Source: Loktanella sp. S4079 (GTDB lineage: Bacteria; Pseudomonadota; Alphaproteobacteria; Rhodobacterales; Rhodobacteraceae). From it: a DNA stretch of 64,000 nt. The position numbers and the translations under genes were made by a program. Below are positions 41,039 through 50,299 of the stretch, piece after piece (positions within the stretch are counted from its first letter, which is position 1; each line of letters opens with the position of its first letter). The stretch covers positions 62,001 through 126,000 of the forward strand of contig NZ_JXYE01000004.1 in NCBI RefSeq assembly GCF_000967725.1. Direction: 5' to 3'. The notes under the pieces are model-generated. The model searched no databases, had not been told where the DNA came from, and saw only the letters and a program-made list of their open reading frames with translations.

Positions 41039-42874
41039 TTATCCGGCATCCGACAAATCGCCGTCAATTTTGCGCGCATAACCACGCGGGGTGTACATCC
41101 GTGGGCCTGTGCCCAATTGCGCCAGTCTTGAATGGGATGACCCAATCAACACGACGGTCAACATGTCGACCTCATCAACCTGTAATTCGTCCAAACGGCG
41201 ATAGCGGATATTCTCGTCGGGGCGGCCAAGCGACGACGCCAGCATCACTGGCGTATCTGCTGGGCGGTGCTCTAACAGAATATCGCGCGCCTCAGCCAAG
41301 AGCGTCCGGCGACGCATCGAGACTGGATTGTAGAACGCGATGACAAAGTCGCCCTGCGCCGCTGCGTGCAGCCGTTTGACAATATCTTCGCGTGGGGTCA
41401 GCAAATCCGACAGCGAAATGGCGCAGAAATCATGCCCAAGAGGCGCACCCGCGCGTGCTGCCGCGCCTTGCAACGCACTCACACCCGGCGAACACACGAC
41501 CTCGACCCGGCGCGCCGCGTCAGAAACACCCATCTGATCTGGTCCACGATCCAACAATTCAAAGACCAGCGCACCCATTGCATAAATGCCCGCATCCCCA
41601 GAACAAACCAATGCAACGTTCTTGCCTTGGCCCGCTTGTTCCAGCGCGTAACGGCAGCGGTCTTCTTCGCCACCCAAAGGAAAGTCTGACCGGGTCTTAC
41701 CAGCAGCCAGCGGCCCGAGCAGATCAATATAAAGCCCGTAACCAACAAGCTCTTCGGCATCAGCAACCAGTTTGGACACCTCAGGCGTACGCCATGACGC
41801 TTGCCCCGGCCCAATCCCGACAATCGACAGTTTCCCACGAGAATGCCCCTGCATCTGCGTGATCGGTGCTTGTGCGCGCACCAAAGCGCAAGTGGTATTC
41901 GCGGTCTTGCTTTTCTCTGCGATCAACACCGCATCCGTGCCCGCCGCCGCCAAAGCCGCCCCTTCTGAAACGCCATGACAACCGACCTCGGCAAACACCA
42001 CATCAGATGGATTTGCCAAACGGTCCGATTGCGCCTCAAGCTCAGCCGCTGTGAAGACGCGTAGTGGAACCCTCAAACGCTCAGCCACTGCAATGATGGC
42101 AGGCTCATCCGCCTTAAGGTCAATTGAGGCCACACAAGCAATTGCACCCGCTGCGAGGTTGGCCGCGCAAAGCGATTGCTGTACATGCGCCCACATTTCC
42201 TCGGGATCGGCATTGCGCGCGCACCCAAGACCAAGCGCAATGCGCTGCGGGTGATAAACCAATTTGGCATCATCACCTGTTTCATCAGCCTCTGTGACAA
42301 CAATGTTGACTGCATCACCCGCAGGCAAATCGGCGTCAAAGATTTGCTCACCCGACCAAGTCACGCCGCCACCCGATAGGATCGCCGCCATCACGCTCTT
42401 GGCGTTCTGCGGATTCTGAAGCCGGTATCCAAGGGGCGGTTCATCCAATGCGACGCCAATCGCCACATCACCCGCGGTCGTCACGGCGGCCTGCGCGCCA
42501 ATCCCATCCGCAATCTGACGCGCCAAACGGTTCGCGCCGCGATGCCCACCCAGCAGTGGAACAACCACTGCACCGTCATCAGACACCGAAACCACAGGTG
42601 GTTCCGCCGTCTTATCCGCCAGCAATGACGCCACCCCCCGGATCAATATCCCCGAAGCACAAACGCCAATCACAGGAACACCCGCCGCAAAGAGGTCGCG
42701 AACATGATCAAGCGCATTGGCAAAATACGCATCAGCACGATCAACGCGCCCGTCACGCCCATGAACCTGACAGCCCAATAGTTCTGCAACGCGATGTGCA
42801 GTGCTTTCACCGGATCGGGACAAGGCCAAAACAACTGGCTTTTGCGCATCACGCGCAGCAGAATTCAAAGCCAT
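41039..42874 (-). CDS. cbiG-cobJ: CbiG-CobJ fusion (cobalt-precorrin-5A hydrolase / precorrin-3B C17-methyltransferase)
   Basis: A 611-residue fusion. Residues 1-225 match the CbiG N-terminal and middle region (VVVPLLGGHRGANRLARQIADGIG). Residues 235-345 form the CobE/CbiG C-terminal domain (GLGCARNADPEEMWAHVQQSL). Residues 350-611 are the CobJ methylase (LSIVGIGPGQASWRTPE, VALVCSGDAGIYAMGALVFE, CSPGVSALQGAAARAGAPLGHDFC). CobJ methylates C-17 and contracts the ring; CbiG opens the delta-lactone and releases acetaldehyde in the anaerobic route. Overlaps cobI by 10 bases. Confidence 0.93.
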   Translation of the reverse strand: MALNSAARDAQKPVVLALSRSGESTAHRVAELLGCQVHGRDGRVDRADAYFANALDHVRDLFAAGVPVIGVCASGILIRGVASLLADKTAEPPVVSVSDDGAVVVPLLGGHRGANRLARQIADGIGAQAAVTTAGDVAIGVALDEPPLGYRLQNPQNAKSVMAAILSGGGVTWSGEQIFDADLPAGDAVNIVVTEADETGDDAKLVYHPQRIALGLGCARNADPEEMWAHVQQSLCAANLAAGAIACVASIDLKADEPAIIAVAERLRVPLRVFTAAELEAQSDRLANPSDVVFAEVGCHGVSEGAALAAAGTDAVLIAEKSKTANTTCALVRAQAPITQMQGHSRGKLSIVGIGPGQASWRTPEVSKLVADAEELVGYGLYIDLLGPLAAGKTRSDFPLGGEEDRCRYALEQAGQGKNVALVCSGDAGIYAMGALVFELLDRGPDQMGVSDAARRVEVVCSPGVSALQGAAARAGAPLGHDFCAISLSDLLTPREDIVKRLHAAAQGDFVIAFYNPVSMRRRTLLAEARDILLEHRPADTPVMLASSLGRPDENIRYRRLDELQVDEVDMLTVVLIGSSHSRLAQLGTGPRMYTPRGYARKIDGDLSDAG

Positions 42875-43566
42875 GGATCGGCCCCCTTCGTCAGCAAAAT
42901 CATAGAAAAGTAAGGCGCCTTCTCCGGTGCCTCGGACAGCGGCAACACCACTTCTTGGGGCAATGTCGCGCGCTCAACATAGACGGCACCGTCTGTTAGC
43001 CCCAATGCGTCGATCACAGCCCTGATCTTGGGCAAATGGCGACCGACTTTCATAATCACAACGCTTTCTGCACCTTCGATGCGCGCGCGCAATTCTTGCT
43101 CCGGCAACGGCCCAGGCAATACGGTCAACCGCTCATTGCGGGCAGCCAGCGGCATACCCGCACGTGCAGCGCAAGCCGTGATCGAGGTCACACCGGGTAC
43201 GACCTCAACCGCGAACCGCGTAGCAAGGCGGGCATAGATATACATAAACGACCCATAAAAGAACGGATCGCCCTCGCACAGACAGACAACATCCTGCCCG
43301 GTCTCCAGCGCCGCAGCGATCTCTGCGGCGCCTTGGTCATAGGCCTCTTGCGCCGGCGCACGCGCGACGGTCATGGGCACATCCATCACAATTTCCCGCG
43401 TGTCAGACGCAATAAGGTCCGCCGCAATCGCACGGGCAAAGCTCTCACCACCCGCCAAGGCTGGATAGGCAATGACGCGTGCATTTTCGATCAGGCGCGC
43501 CGCCCGCAAGGTCATCAAATCTGACGCCCCTGGCCCAAGCCCAACCCCGTATAAGGTTCCGCTCAT
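42865..43566 (-). CDS. cobI: Precorrin-2 C20-methyltransferase
   Basis: A 233-residue SAM-dependent methylase (CobI/CbiL). Signatures: GTLYGVGLGPGASDLMTLRA, CLCEGDPFFYGSFMYI and VVPGVTSITACAARAGMPLA. It makes precorrin-3A, the first methylation of the corrin-specific branch. The ATG is preceded by GCGAGG from a dispersed repeat also found before the AAA ATPase gene. Confidence 0.96.
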   Translation of the reverse strand: MSGTLYGVGLGPGASDLMTLRAARLIENARVIAYPALAGGESFARAIAADLIASDTREIVMDVPMTVARAPAQEAYDQGAAEIAAALETGQDVVCLCEGDPFFYGSFMYIYARLATRFAVEVVPGVTSITACAARAGMPLAARNERLTVLPGPLPEQELRARIEGAESVVIMKVGRHLPKIRAVIDALGLTDGAVYVERATLPQEVVLPLSEAPEKAPYFSMILLTKGADPWL

Positions 43567-43607
43567 TGCCCATCCTCGCTTTGGTCAAAATACTCCCGCC
43601 GGAGGCA
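43567..43607. repeat. Dispersed intergenic repeat upstream of cobI
   Basis: On the minus strand GCCTCCGGCGGGAGTATTTT then GACCAAAGCGAGG and GGGCAATGAG. Nearly identical to the copy at 20112-20152. Both sit directly before a start codon and provide its GAGG. Confidence 0.7.
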
Positions 43608-43612
43608 CCCCA

Positions 43613-44815
43613 TCATCGTTTCACGAGGCTCCATTGCGTGACTGGCATCGCAGGTCGCCACCCAGTCAACCGCCCAACTGGTTCTGCCCGATGGGTCGCA
43701 ATCTTAACCAGATCTCCGCCAAATTCCGCATGAAGCGCAATCAGTGCGGCCTCACTCTCAAGCGTTACAGCATTCGCAACCAACCGCCCTAAGGGCCGCA
43801 AAGCGGCCCATGCGGCGTCAAATGTTTCGCGGCTCAGACCACCGCCGATAAAAATCGCGTCGGGCGCTTCTAAACCAACCAATGCGGCCGGAACGGTGCC
43901 TTCGACAATCTCTAACTTTGGCACACCAAGCGCCAAGGCATTTGCAGCCGCCATCGCGCGGCGATCAGCGCGCGGTTCAATACCCACCGCACGCGCATAG
44001 CGGGCGGCACGCATCCATTCGATTGCGACAGATCCACAACCACAGCCAATATCCCACAACAGGGCGCCGCGCATTGGCATAAGCTTTGCAAGGGTCGCGG
44101 CGCGCACCTCTTGCTTGGTCATGGTGCCGTCTGACTGAAACAGATTATCCGCAAGCCCCGGCACACGCGGTAGCAAAGCCGCATCTGGGGCGGCAACACA
44201 TTCAACAGCCAGCGTATTGAATGCAGGCACCTCATGCGCCCAGCTTTCCGCCAAGCCGTCAAAGCGGGCCTCATCCTTGCCACCCATCGCGGCAAGAACG
44301 GTCATCTTTGAACGCCCAAATCCGCGTTCTGTCAGGAAATGCGCAATTTGTGCCGGGGTCTCTGCCCCGGTCGTAAGCACGAGCAATCGGGCATCGGGCT
44401 GAATAAACGCGATCATCTGCTCAACTGGGCGACCATGAACTGTCAGTGTCTCAACATCAGCGAGCGACCAGCCCATCCGTGCAGACGCCAATTGAAAGGC
44501 CGAAAGCTGCGGATGATAGATGATTTCCTTTGGATCAATCGCACGGCCAATGCGCGCGCCGACCGAAAACCACAAGGGGTCGCCCGTGACCAAGATAACG
44601 ACACGGCGTCCACGAAGGTTCTCGATTTTTTCGATCATCGCGTCAAAGGGGGACGGCCAAGCCATCCGCTCTGCTGAGGTATTTCCAGCGAGATTATGGT
44701 GCCGTTCACCGCCGATGATGACCTCGGCCGCTGCGACAACCGCGCGCGTTGCAGGCGTCAACCCATCAAGCCCATCTTCACCAATACCAACAATGTGCAA
44801 CCAAGGTTCAGACAT
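43613..44815 (-). CDS. cobL: Precorrin-6Y C5,15-methyltransferase (decarboxylating)
   Basis: A 400-residue bifunctional enzyme. Residues 1-200 are the CbiE-type methylase (HIVGIGEDGLDGLTPATRAVV, VILVTGDPLWFSVGARIGR). Residues 215-400 are the CbiT-type methylase/decarboxylase (LLWDIGCGCGSVAIEWMRA, FIGGGLSRETFDAAW). It methylates C-5 and C-15 and removes the C-12 acetate carboxyl. It overlaps cobH by 8 bases. Confidence 0.96.
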   Translation of the reverse strand: MSEPWLHIVGIGEDGLDGLTPATRAVVAAAEVIIGGERHHNLAGNTSAERMAWPSPFDAMIEKIENLRGRRVVILVTGDPLWFSVGARIGRAIDPKEIIYHPQLSAFQLASARMGWSLADVETLTVHGRPVEQMIAFIQPDARLLVLTTGAETPAQIAHFLTERGFGRSKMTVLAAMGGKDEARFDGLAESWAHEVPAFNTLAVECVAAPDAALLPRVPGLADNLFQSDGTMTKQEVRAATLAKLMPMRGALLWDIGCGCGSVAIEWMRAARYARAVGIEPRADRRAMAAANALALGVPKLEIVEGTVPAALVGLEAPDAIFIGGGLSRETFDAAWAALRPLGRLVANAVTLESEAALIALHAEFGGDLVKIATHRAEPVGRLTGWRPAMPVTQWSLVKR

Positions 44816-45443
44816 CTTCGGGCAACCCCGCTGCTAATGCGTTGACGGCTGCTGATGCAATCGCTGATCCCCCACGTCGTCCGCGCAAGGCGACGAACTC
44901 GCATCCCCTTGGGCGCGCGGCAAGCTCTGCTTTGCTTTCTGCGGCGCCGACAAACCCGACCGGAAAACCAAGAATGACAGCGGGTTTTGGCCAGCCCCGA
45001 TCAATCAGTTCTAGCAGATGAAACAAGGCAGTAGGTGCGTTTCCGATTGCGACAACTGCGCCTTCGATATGATCACGCCACAACTCTACCGCAGCGGCCG
45101 AGCGCGTATTGCCAATTGTTGCGGCGCGATCTGGCACTGTGGCGTCATTTAGCGTGACGATCACCTCATTCTGAGAGGGCAGGTAGCGACGGATAATCCC
45201 GGCTCCAACCATCTCGCAGTCGCACAAAATTGGCGCACCAGCCTGTAGCGCAGCGTGACCCGCCGCATAGGCCGCTGGTGAAAACGCCAAGCGATCAGCA
45301 ACCTCGACCATTCCGCAGGCGTGAATGACCCGCGTAATCAAAGGGCGCATATCAGCAGCAAAACGATCTAGTCGCGCTTCGTCACGGACGGTGGCAAAGC
45401 TTTGCGCGTAGATGGCTTTTGGGTCTTTTTCGTAGGGACGCAA
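44808..45443 (-). CDS. cobH: Precorrin-8X methylmutase
   Basis: A 211-residue enzyme that moves a methyl from C-11 to C-12. Features: Y-x-KDPKAIYAQSFATVR, VIHACGMVEVADRLAFSP with the catalytic His, ILCDCEMVGAGI, AVVAIGNAPTALFHLLEL and the GFPVGFVGAAESK loop. The start is TTG at 45443 with only a weak GAAAG upstream. It lies 37 bases after cbiX. Confidence 0.95.
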   Translation of the reverse strand: MRPYEKDPKAIYAQSFATVRDEARLDRFAADMRPLITRVIHACGMVEVADRLAFSPAAYAAGHAALQAGAPILCDCEMVGAGIIRRYLPSQNEVIVTLNDATVPDRAATIGNTRSAAAVELWRDHIEGAVVAIGNAPTALFHLLELIDRGWPKPAVILGFPVGFVGAAESKAELAARPRGCEFVALRGRRGGSAIASAAVNALAAGLPEDV

Positions 45444-45480
45444 ATTCTAGCTTTCAGTTAACAGGACAGATCGCAGGGCC

Positions 45481-46716
45481 TTAGCCCTTGCGATTTTTGC
45501 GCGCGCTTTCCGGACCGTGTGGGTGTTTGGCATGCGGGTAAGGCGCGTGGTGATGATCATGGTCATGATCGTGGTGATGGTCATGATGGTGATGGTGCCC
45601 GTGATCATGGCCGTGGTTATGATCATGATGATGGTGGTGATGGTGCACCATCTCTAGCCGGCACATCCCCGTGCAGAAGCTATCACACATCTGACAATCA
45701 CTGACGTTGGAACCCGGAGCATTCGCGCCCTGCCCTTCGACATGGTGATGGTGGCTTTCTTGAACGGCGCCGACCTCTCCCTCGAACCCAAGCACTTGTG
45801 TCCGATATTTGCACAAAACGCATGTCGCCGGTGGCACCGCGCCAAAGGCAGGGTGACGCCGCTCAGCGACACTAATGCTATGGGTTTTGCCTTCTTCGAG
45901 GGCAAGCACCTGCGTACGGTAGCCACAGATACCACAGTTAGGCGGCGGCGCATCGCTGGTCTGCTCCATGATCCGCTCTGCAAAGGTTTCCAGCACTTTA
46001 GGGTGGTCCCCTAGATAACCTGCTTTTACGAATTGAATATCGGTATGTTCAGCAGCCACTTGATCCGTGAACCCGTAAATCCGGTCGATCAAAATCCCGG
46101 AGAACAAGAAATACGGGAAGACAATGACACGCTTGTAGGGCAGCATCGCGACATGCTGCAAACACGGCTCGACCAAAGGAAAGGTGACGCCGGAATATCC
46201 AACTTCGCACCAGCCAAAGCCCATGCCCTCTTGGAGCATACGTGCAACTTTTGACACATTACCATTCGCGTCAGGGTCAGACGCCCCACGTCCGATCACC
46301 ACGAGGCATGTTTCCTCGAGCGGCAGCGCGCCGTGTTCCGCATTTGCGGCATCAACCGCTTCTTGGATACGTCCGGCAGCGGCGGCGATCATCTTGGGGT
46401 CGACGCCCAATTCACGGCCGTAGCTGACGGAAACGCCATGCTTTGTCGCATAGGTATTCAGCACAGTCGGTATGTCATTTTTGGCGTGCATCGCGGCAAA
46501 TAACATGCCCGGCACGGCCAGAATGCGGTCGCAGCCCGCCTCGCGCAGACGATCAAGACCGTCCCGAATGACCGGGTTCGCAAACTCTAGATACCCGTAA
46601 TCGGTCAACCAATCTTTGGGCAAATAGGCCGGCAGTTTTTCAGCAAGCGTCGCAAACTCATCAACAGCGGACTGACTGCGTGACCCGTGCCCGCAGATCA
46701 TTACACCGGTTTTCAT
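45481..46716 (-). CDS. cbiX: Sirohydrochlorin cobaltochelatase, long CbiX with Fe-S-type cysteines and His-rich tail
   Basis: A 411-residue chelatase. Residues 1-270 hold two CbiX/chelatase repeats (GVMICGHGSRSQSAVDEF; VVIGRGASDPDANGN). Residues 285-345 have CxxC pairs (NCGICGYRTQV and TCVLCKYRTQV), then CQMCDSFCTGMC, of the kind reported to bind an Fe-S cluster in long CbiX. Residues 350-400 are an extreme His/Asp tail, likely a cobalt store. It inserts Co into sirohydrochlorin, the early-cobalt route. Start at 46716 overlaps the upstream small gene (ATGA). Confidence 0.93.
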   Translation of the reverse strand: MKTGVMICGHGSRSQSAVDEFATLAEKLPAYLPKDWLTDYGYLEFANPVIRDGLDRLREAGCDRILAVPGMLFAAMHAKNDIPTVLNTYATKHGVSVSYGRELGVDPKMIAAAAGRIQEAVDAANAEHGALPLEETCLVVIGRGASDPDANGNVSKVARMLQEGMGFGWCEVGYSGVTFPLVEPCLQHVAMLPYKRVIVFPYFLFSGILIDRIYGFTDQVAAEHTDIQFVKAGYLGDHPKVLETFAERIMEQTSDAPPPNCGICGYRTQVLALEEGKTHSISVAERRHPAFGAVPPATCVLCKYRTQVLGFEGEVGAVQESHHHHVEGQGANAPGSNVSDCQMCDSFCTGMCRLEMVHHHHHHHDHNHGHDHGHHHHHDHHHDHDHDHHHAPYPHAKHPHGPESARKNRKG

Positions 46717-46934
46717 GCTGCTTCGCCTTCGGCTTCTTCTTCGTTGTCGATGTCTTCGGCGTCGTCTTGGGCCTTTTTGCCCTTGAGCGCGCCCCAAATC
46801 GCCGCAAGCCCTGCCAGACCAATAGCCACACCCGCGACCCAATGATCATGACCCGCCGCATCAGCCCAATGGCCGGGATGGGCGGTGGCGGCCGAACCGA
46901 CCATCACAAGGGTGAGTGTAAGCAGTGCGCGCAT
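46713..46934 (-). CDS. Small exported protein, DUF6732-like, heading the cob operon
   Basis: A 73-residue protein. MRALLTLTLVMVGSAATA is a signal peptide, then HPGHWADAAGHDHWVAG with four closely spaced His (a possible metal site), one membrane helix (about 30-47) and an acidic tail (DDAEDIDNEEEAEGE). I recall this type as DUF6732. His-rich exported proteins beside CbiX suggest cobalt handling. Its Shine-Dalgarno GGAGAG is buried in a 7-bp stem, see the leader entry. Confidence 0.75.
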   Translation of the reverse strand: MRALLTLTLVMVGSAATAHPGHWADAAGHDHWVAGVAIGLAGLAAIWGALKGKKAQDDAEDIDNEEEAEGEAA

Positions 46935-46936
46935 CT

Positions 46937-47030
46937 GGTCTCTCCGTTTTCGGCTCATGACCAGAGACCCCACGCAGGCAGCGTAGGATGTGACGACGTG
47001 GTGCTTTGGTCCCCGTTTTGGGTCGACCGC
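46937..47030 (-). promoter_or_regulatory. Structured leader of the cbiX-cob operon with sequestered ribosome site
   Basis: On the minus strand GGTCTCT (46969-46963) pairs with AGAGACC (46943-46937), covering part of the GGAGAG Shine-Dalgarno of the first gene. Further upstream are CCACG...CGTGG and GGTC-GA-CCC...GGG-GACC hairpins (47028-47008). This looks like a translational switch. I looked for the B12-box and GCCACTG elements of cobalamin riboswitches and did not find them, so the ligand, if any, is unknown. Confidence 0.4.
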
Positions 47031-47139
47031 CGCGCCTCCAACCGTTCTGGCCCTGAGGGGCTTCGTCTAGGGATTCGTATAAAGCGACATCACCCTCCGG
47101 GCAATGCGATATGCGGCGATTGATGTTTTATCCGCGGCG

Positions 47140-48360
47140 TCAACTATACTCAGCCGTGTCGGCAGCGACAGCCTCTTGCATATCCCGCAAGAAATCGGGG
47201 TCCGCCGCATGCACCCGGTTCCAAGTCGGAATAAACGGGGTTTCATGCGGATTTTCCAAGAAAAACTGCCCCGCACGCATGATATTCTCTGCAAACAGCT
47301 CAATCGAGCGTTCCTCTGCGTGGCGATCAATCGACAGCCCATTCATGAGCGCGTCGTTGTAGTAGGCATCCAACAAGTCCAAAGCGCTGCGGTAATAAGT
47401 CGCCTTCAGTGTACGGAACACATTGGCAGTAAAGATCGTGCCATCAGCGGCAAGCTTGCGGAAAATAGCCTTGCAGATGTCCGTCGACATACGGTTCAGC
47501 CCGGCTGCGGCATCCTCTGGGCTTAGCTCTTGGTGTTTGTGGTCATAGGCATCAGCAATTTCGACCTGACAGACAGCTTTGGGTGCTAGGTTGCGCCATG
47601 CCTCTGACAACACCCCAATCTCGAGTCCCCAGTCAGAGGGTATCCGCAAATCCGGCAAGATATTCGTGCGCATCGCGAATTCACCCGATAGGGGATAGCG
47701 GAAACTGCGCAGATAATCGAGATAATCGCGATCCCCAACAACGCGCTTGAGCGCGATTAGCAACGGGCTGACCAGCAAACGCGTGACGCGGCCGTTTAGC
47801 TTGTCGTTGCCAATACGTGCGTAGTATCCTTTGGCGACCTGATAGGGAAAGGTTGGGTTCGCAACCGGGTAGACCAGCCGCGCCAACATGTCATTGGTGT
47901 AGGTCAGAATATCGCAGTCGTGGATCGCCATAACCGCGCTATCTTCGCAGCCGATCAAATACCCGAGCGACGACCAAACATTCTTGCCTTTACCCTGTTC
48001 ATTGGGCGCAAGCCCCAGATCATCAAGCCGCTTTTCCAACGCTTTCATCCGCGGACTGTCATTCCAGATAACAACATGGTTCTGGTTTAGCCCGGTAAAG
48101 AATTCTTGCGCATGACGAAACTGATCCTCGGTTGCGCGATCTAGCCCAATGATAATGCGGTGCAGATACGTCACCTTTGACAGCTCGGCCAAGATATTTG
48201 GCATCGCGTCAGTCTCAAGCTCTGAATAAAGACAGGGCAGGATCAGTGACATTTTCCGCGACTGAGAGAATGTCTCGAGCTCATAAGTCATTTCAGCAAG
48301 AGAACGCGTGCGCAGATTATGAAGTGTCGCGATGTTACCGTTTTGATGAAAATCGACCAT
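47140..48360 (-). CDS. gpgS: Glycosyltransferase, probable glucosyl-3-phosphoglycerate synthase
   Basis: A 406-residue cytoplasmic GT-A enzyme. Donor-site features: ILPCLYSELETDAMPNIL, the KGKNVWSSLGYLI segment, a DxD-like HDCDILTY and SGEFAMRT near residue 225. The acceptor-type region DWGLEIGVLSE and HKHQELSPED follow. I assign GpgS (GT81) because these match that family and the next gene upstream is a mannosyl/glucosyl-3-phosphoglycerate phosphatase. Together they would make the compatible solute glucosylglycerate from NDP-glucose and 3-phosphoglycerate. Substrate sugar is inferred. Confidence 0.8.
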   Translation of the reverse strand: MVDFHQNGNIATLHNLRTRSLAEMTYELETFSQSRKMSLILPCLYSELETDAMPNILAELSKVTYLHRIIIGLDRATEDQFRHAQEFFTGLNQNHVVIWNDSPRMKALEKRLDDLGLAPNEQGKGKNVWSSLGYLIGCEDSAVMAIHDCDILTYTNDMLARLVYPVANPTFPYQVAKGYYARIGNDKLNGRVTRLLVSPLLIALKRVVGDRDYLDYLRSFRYPLSGEFAMRTNILPDLRIPSDWGLEIGVLSEAWRNLAPKAVCQVEIADAYDHKHQELSPEDAAAGLNRMSTDICKAIFRKLAADGTIFTANVFRTLKATYYRSALDLLDAYYNDALMNGLSIDRHAEERSIELFAENIMRAGQFFLENPHETPFIPTWNRVHAADPDFLRDMQEAVAADTAEYS

Positions 48361-48379
48361 GTGCTCGCTTTCTTTAAGT

Positions 48380-49150
48380 TCAATTCAATTGGGCCAATAA
48401 CTGTATCATGGCCTGGTTCCAGCCTTCTGGTCCGGGCAGTTTGGTGCGAATAATCCGGCCCGTTTCTTCGCCCGGCTGCAGTGGCAATGCAGGACGCGCG
48501 GGATTGGCGACGATTACGCCATAATCAGCGGCATTCAGCATCTCGATGTCATTAGGTGCATCGCCCAGCGCAATTGTATGGCGTGGCTGCAAGGCAGAGA
48601 TCACTTTTGCCATACCGTCGGCCTTGGTCGCACCAAAAGACAGGGTCAGAAAACGCCCGCCCTCGCGTGCAGAAACGCCCCTATCGGACAAAGCCGCGAT
48701 AAATTTCTGCCTTTGATGGTCAGTGCCGCCCCACAATCCGGGCTCAGAGAACGCGCGGGATTTAGCGGCGATAGCACCATCGTGATCCAATCCTGTAACA
48801 TCAGACAGGCGCGCGGCATCCATGTCGCTGAACCCTTCAAAGTGTTGGCGCAAGTCAACAGGCAGCGTATTCAGGATTGCAATCAGCTGTTGATACTGAT
48901 CTGCGCCCGCTGGGTCATCTGTCAGCAAACCCGACCCGTTTTCCACGATTGCCGGTGCATCGGTGATATTCAGCGCATCTTGGATCTCGCGAATTTCAAC
49001 TGCGGTCTTACTGCTACATAGAACCAGCACTGCATTGATCTGTCGAAGCATGTCCAACGCGGGCTGGGCCGCGTTCCATGAATAGCTGTGATGATCCAAT
49101 AGCGTCCCGTCGAGATCCGAAAAAACGACAAGAGAAGAAGATGCTTTCAT
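48380..49150 (-). CDS. Mannosyl/glucosyl-3-phosphoglycerate phosphatase (HAD, MPGP type)
   Basis: A 256-residue HAD phosphatase of the Cof/MPGP group. Motif I FSDLDGTLLDH (nucleophile Asp), motif II LVLCSSKT, a cap domain (about 80-175) and motif IV ALGDAPNDIEML. It would dephosphorylate glucosyl- or mannosyl-3-phosphoglycerate. The start at 49150 (MKASSSLVVF) is preferred over 36 bases upstream because the HAD fold begins there. 19 bases separate it from the glycosyltransferase. Confidence 0.87.
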   Translation of the reverse strand: MKASSSLVVFSDLDGTLLDHHSYSWNAAQPALDMLRQINAVLVLCSSKTAVEIREIQDALNITDAPAIVENGSGLLTDDPAGADQYQQLIAILNTLPVDLRQHFEGFSDMDAARLSDVTGLDHDGAIAAKSRAFSEPGLWGGTDHQRQKFIAALSDRGVSAREGGRFLTLSFGATKADGMAKVISALQPRHTIALGDAPNDIEMLNAADYGVIVANPARPALPLQPGEETGRIIRTKLPGPEGWNQAMIQLLAQLN

Positions 49151-49324
49151 ACAAAGCAGGTTCATACGTGATCGCGCAGGATGCAACCCTTGAACAGAGA
49201 TTCTTTTTGCAGTTGCAGCATAATCCGCCTGTGCGACTGCGCACGATGCCTGCGCCCTAGGCGGGATTTGTCACAAAATGAACATGGGATAACTATAGTC
49301 CCAACGCAGAAACAGGAGGCCACG

Positions 49325-50299
49325 ATGGGTCAGTTGATTGACGGCGTCTGGGATGACGCTTGGTACGACACTAAGAAATCAGGCGGCAAATTTATCCGCT
49401 CTACCACAGCATTTCGCAATTGGATTACCGCAGACGGCAGCGCTGGCCCCTCTGGCGAAGGTGGCTTTCAGGCAGAAAGCGGCCGCTATCACCTTTATGT
49501 TTCTTATGCCTGCCCATGGGCGCACCGCACCCTGATCTTTCGCGCGATCAAGGACCTAACGGATCACATTGGGGTATCTGTCGTGCATCCCGATATGTTG
49601 TCAGACGGCTGGACCTTTGCCACTGATTTTGACGGTGCAACTGGCGATGAACTGTTTGGCATGGCCTACGCCCGCGACATCTATACCAAAGCCGACCCTA
49701 AGATTTCTGGCCGCGTCACCGTGCCCATCCTGTGGGACAAACAACGCAATACAATCGTTTCCAACGAATCCGCCGAAATCATTCGTATGCTAAACAGCGC
49801 GTTTGACGGGATCACCGGCAACACAGATGACTACTGGCCGGAACATTTGCGCGACGACATCGAGGCGGTGAACAACCGCATCTACGACACCGTGAACAAC
49901 GGCGTCTACAAGGCTGGCTTTGCCACCACCCAAGAGGCCTATGACGAGGCAGTACATCCTCTCTTTGAGAGCCTCGATTGGCTTGAACAACGCCTTAGCG
50001 AGTCGCGTTATTTGGTTGGCGACCCCCTGACAGAAGCAGACTGGCGGCTGTGGACCACATTGATCAGGTTCGACAACGTCTACCACCTGCATTTCAAGTG
50101 TAACCGCAAGCGGATCCTCGACTACCCCAACCTCATGGGATTTACGCGCGAACTATATCAGCGCCCTGGCGTCGCCGCGACGGTTCATATGGATCACATT
50201 GTCCGGCACTATCACTATAGCCACGATACGATTAATCCCAATCGGATCATCCCTGTGAACCCGCAGATCGACTTTAGCGCTCCGCACGGTCGGGGTTAG
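49325..50299 (+). CDS. Glutathionyl-hydroquinone reductase (xi-class GST)
   Basis: A 324-residue xi-class GST/YqjG type. N-terminal thioredoxin-like domain with the catalytic Cys in YACPWAHRTLIFRA, SNESAEIIRMLN for glutathione contact, and a helical C-terminal domain with ESRYLVGDPLTEADWRLWTTLIRFD and YHLHFKCNRKRI. It reduces glutathionyl-hydroquinones. The ATG at 49325 follows CAGGAGGCCACG. Its last 26 bases overlap the convergent receiver gene. Confidence 0.93.
   Translation: MGQLIDGVWDDAWYDTKKSGGKFIRSTTAFRNWITADGSAGPSGEGGFQAESGRYHLYVSYACPWAHRTLIFRAIKDLTDHIGVSVVHPDMLSDGWTFATDFDGATGDELFGMAYARDIYTKADPKISGRVTVPILWDKQRNTIVSNESAEIIRMLNSAFDGITGNTDDYWPEHLRDDIEAVNNRIYDTVNNGVYKAGFATTQEAYDEAVHPLFESLDWLEQRLSESRYLVGDPLTEADWRLWTTLIRFDNVYHLHFKCNRKRILDYPNLMGFTRELYQRPGVAATVHMDHIVRHYHYSHDTINPNRIIPVNPQIDFSAPHGRG

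Noticed and set aside
46937..47139. A second cobalamin riboswitch before the cbiX operon
   Set aside because: None of the B12-box, CCGC..ACTGT or GCCACTG cores seen at 60180-60365 is present on the minus strand here. Kept only as an unidentified structured leader.
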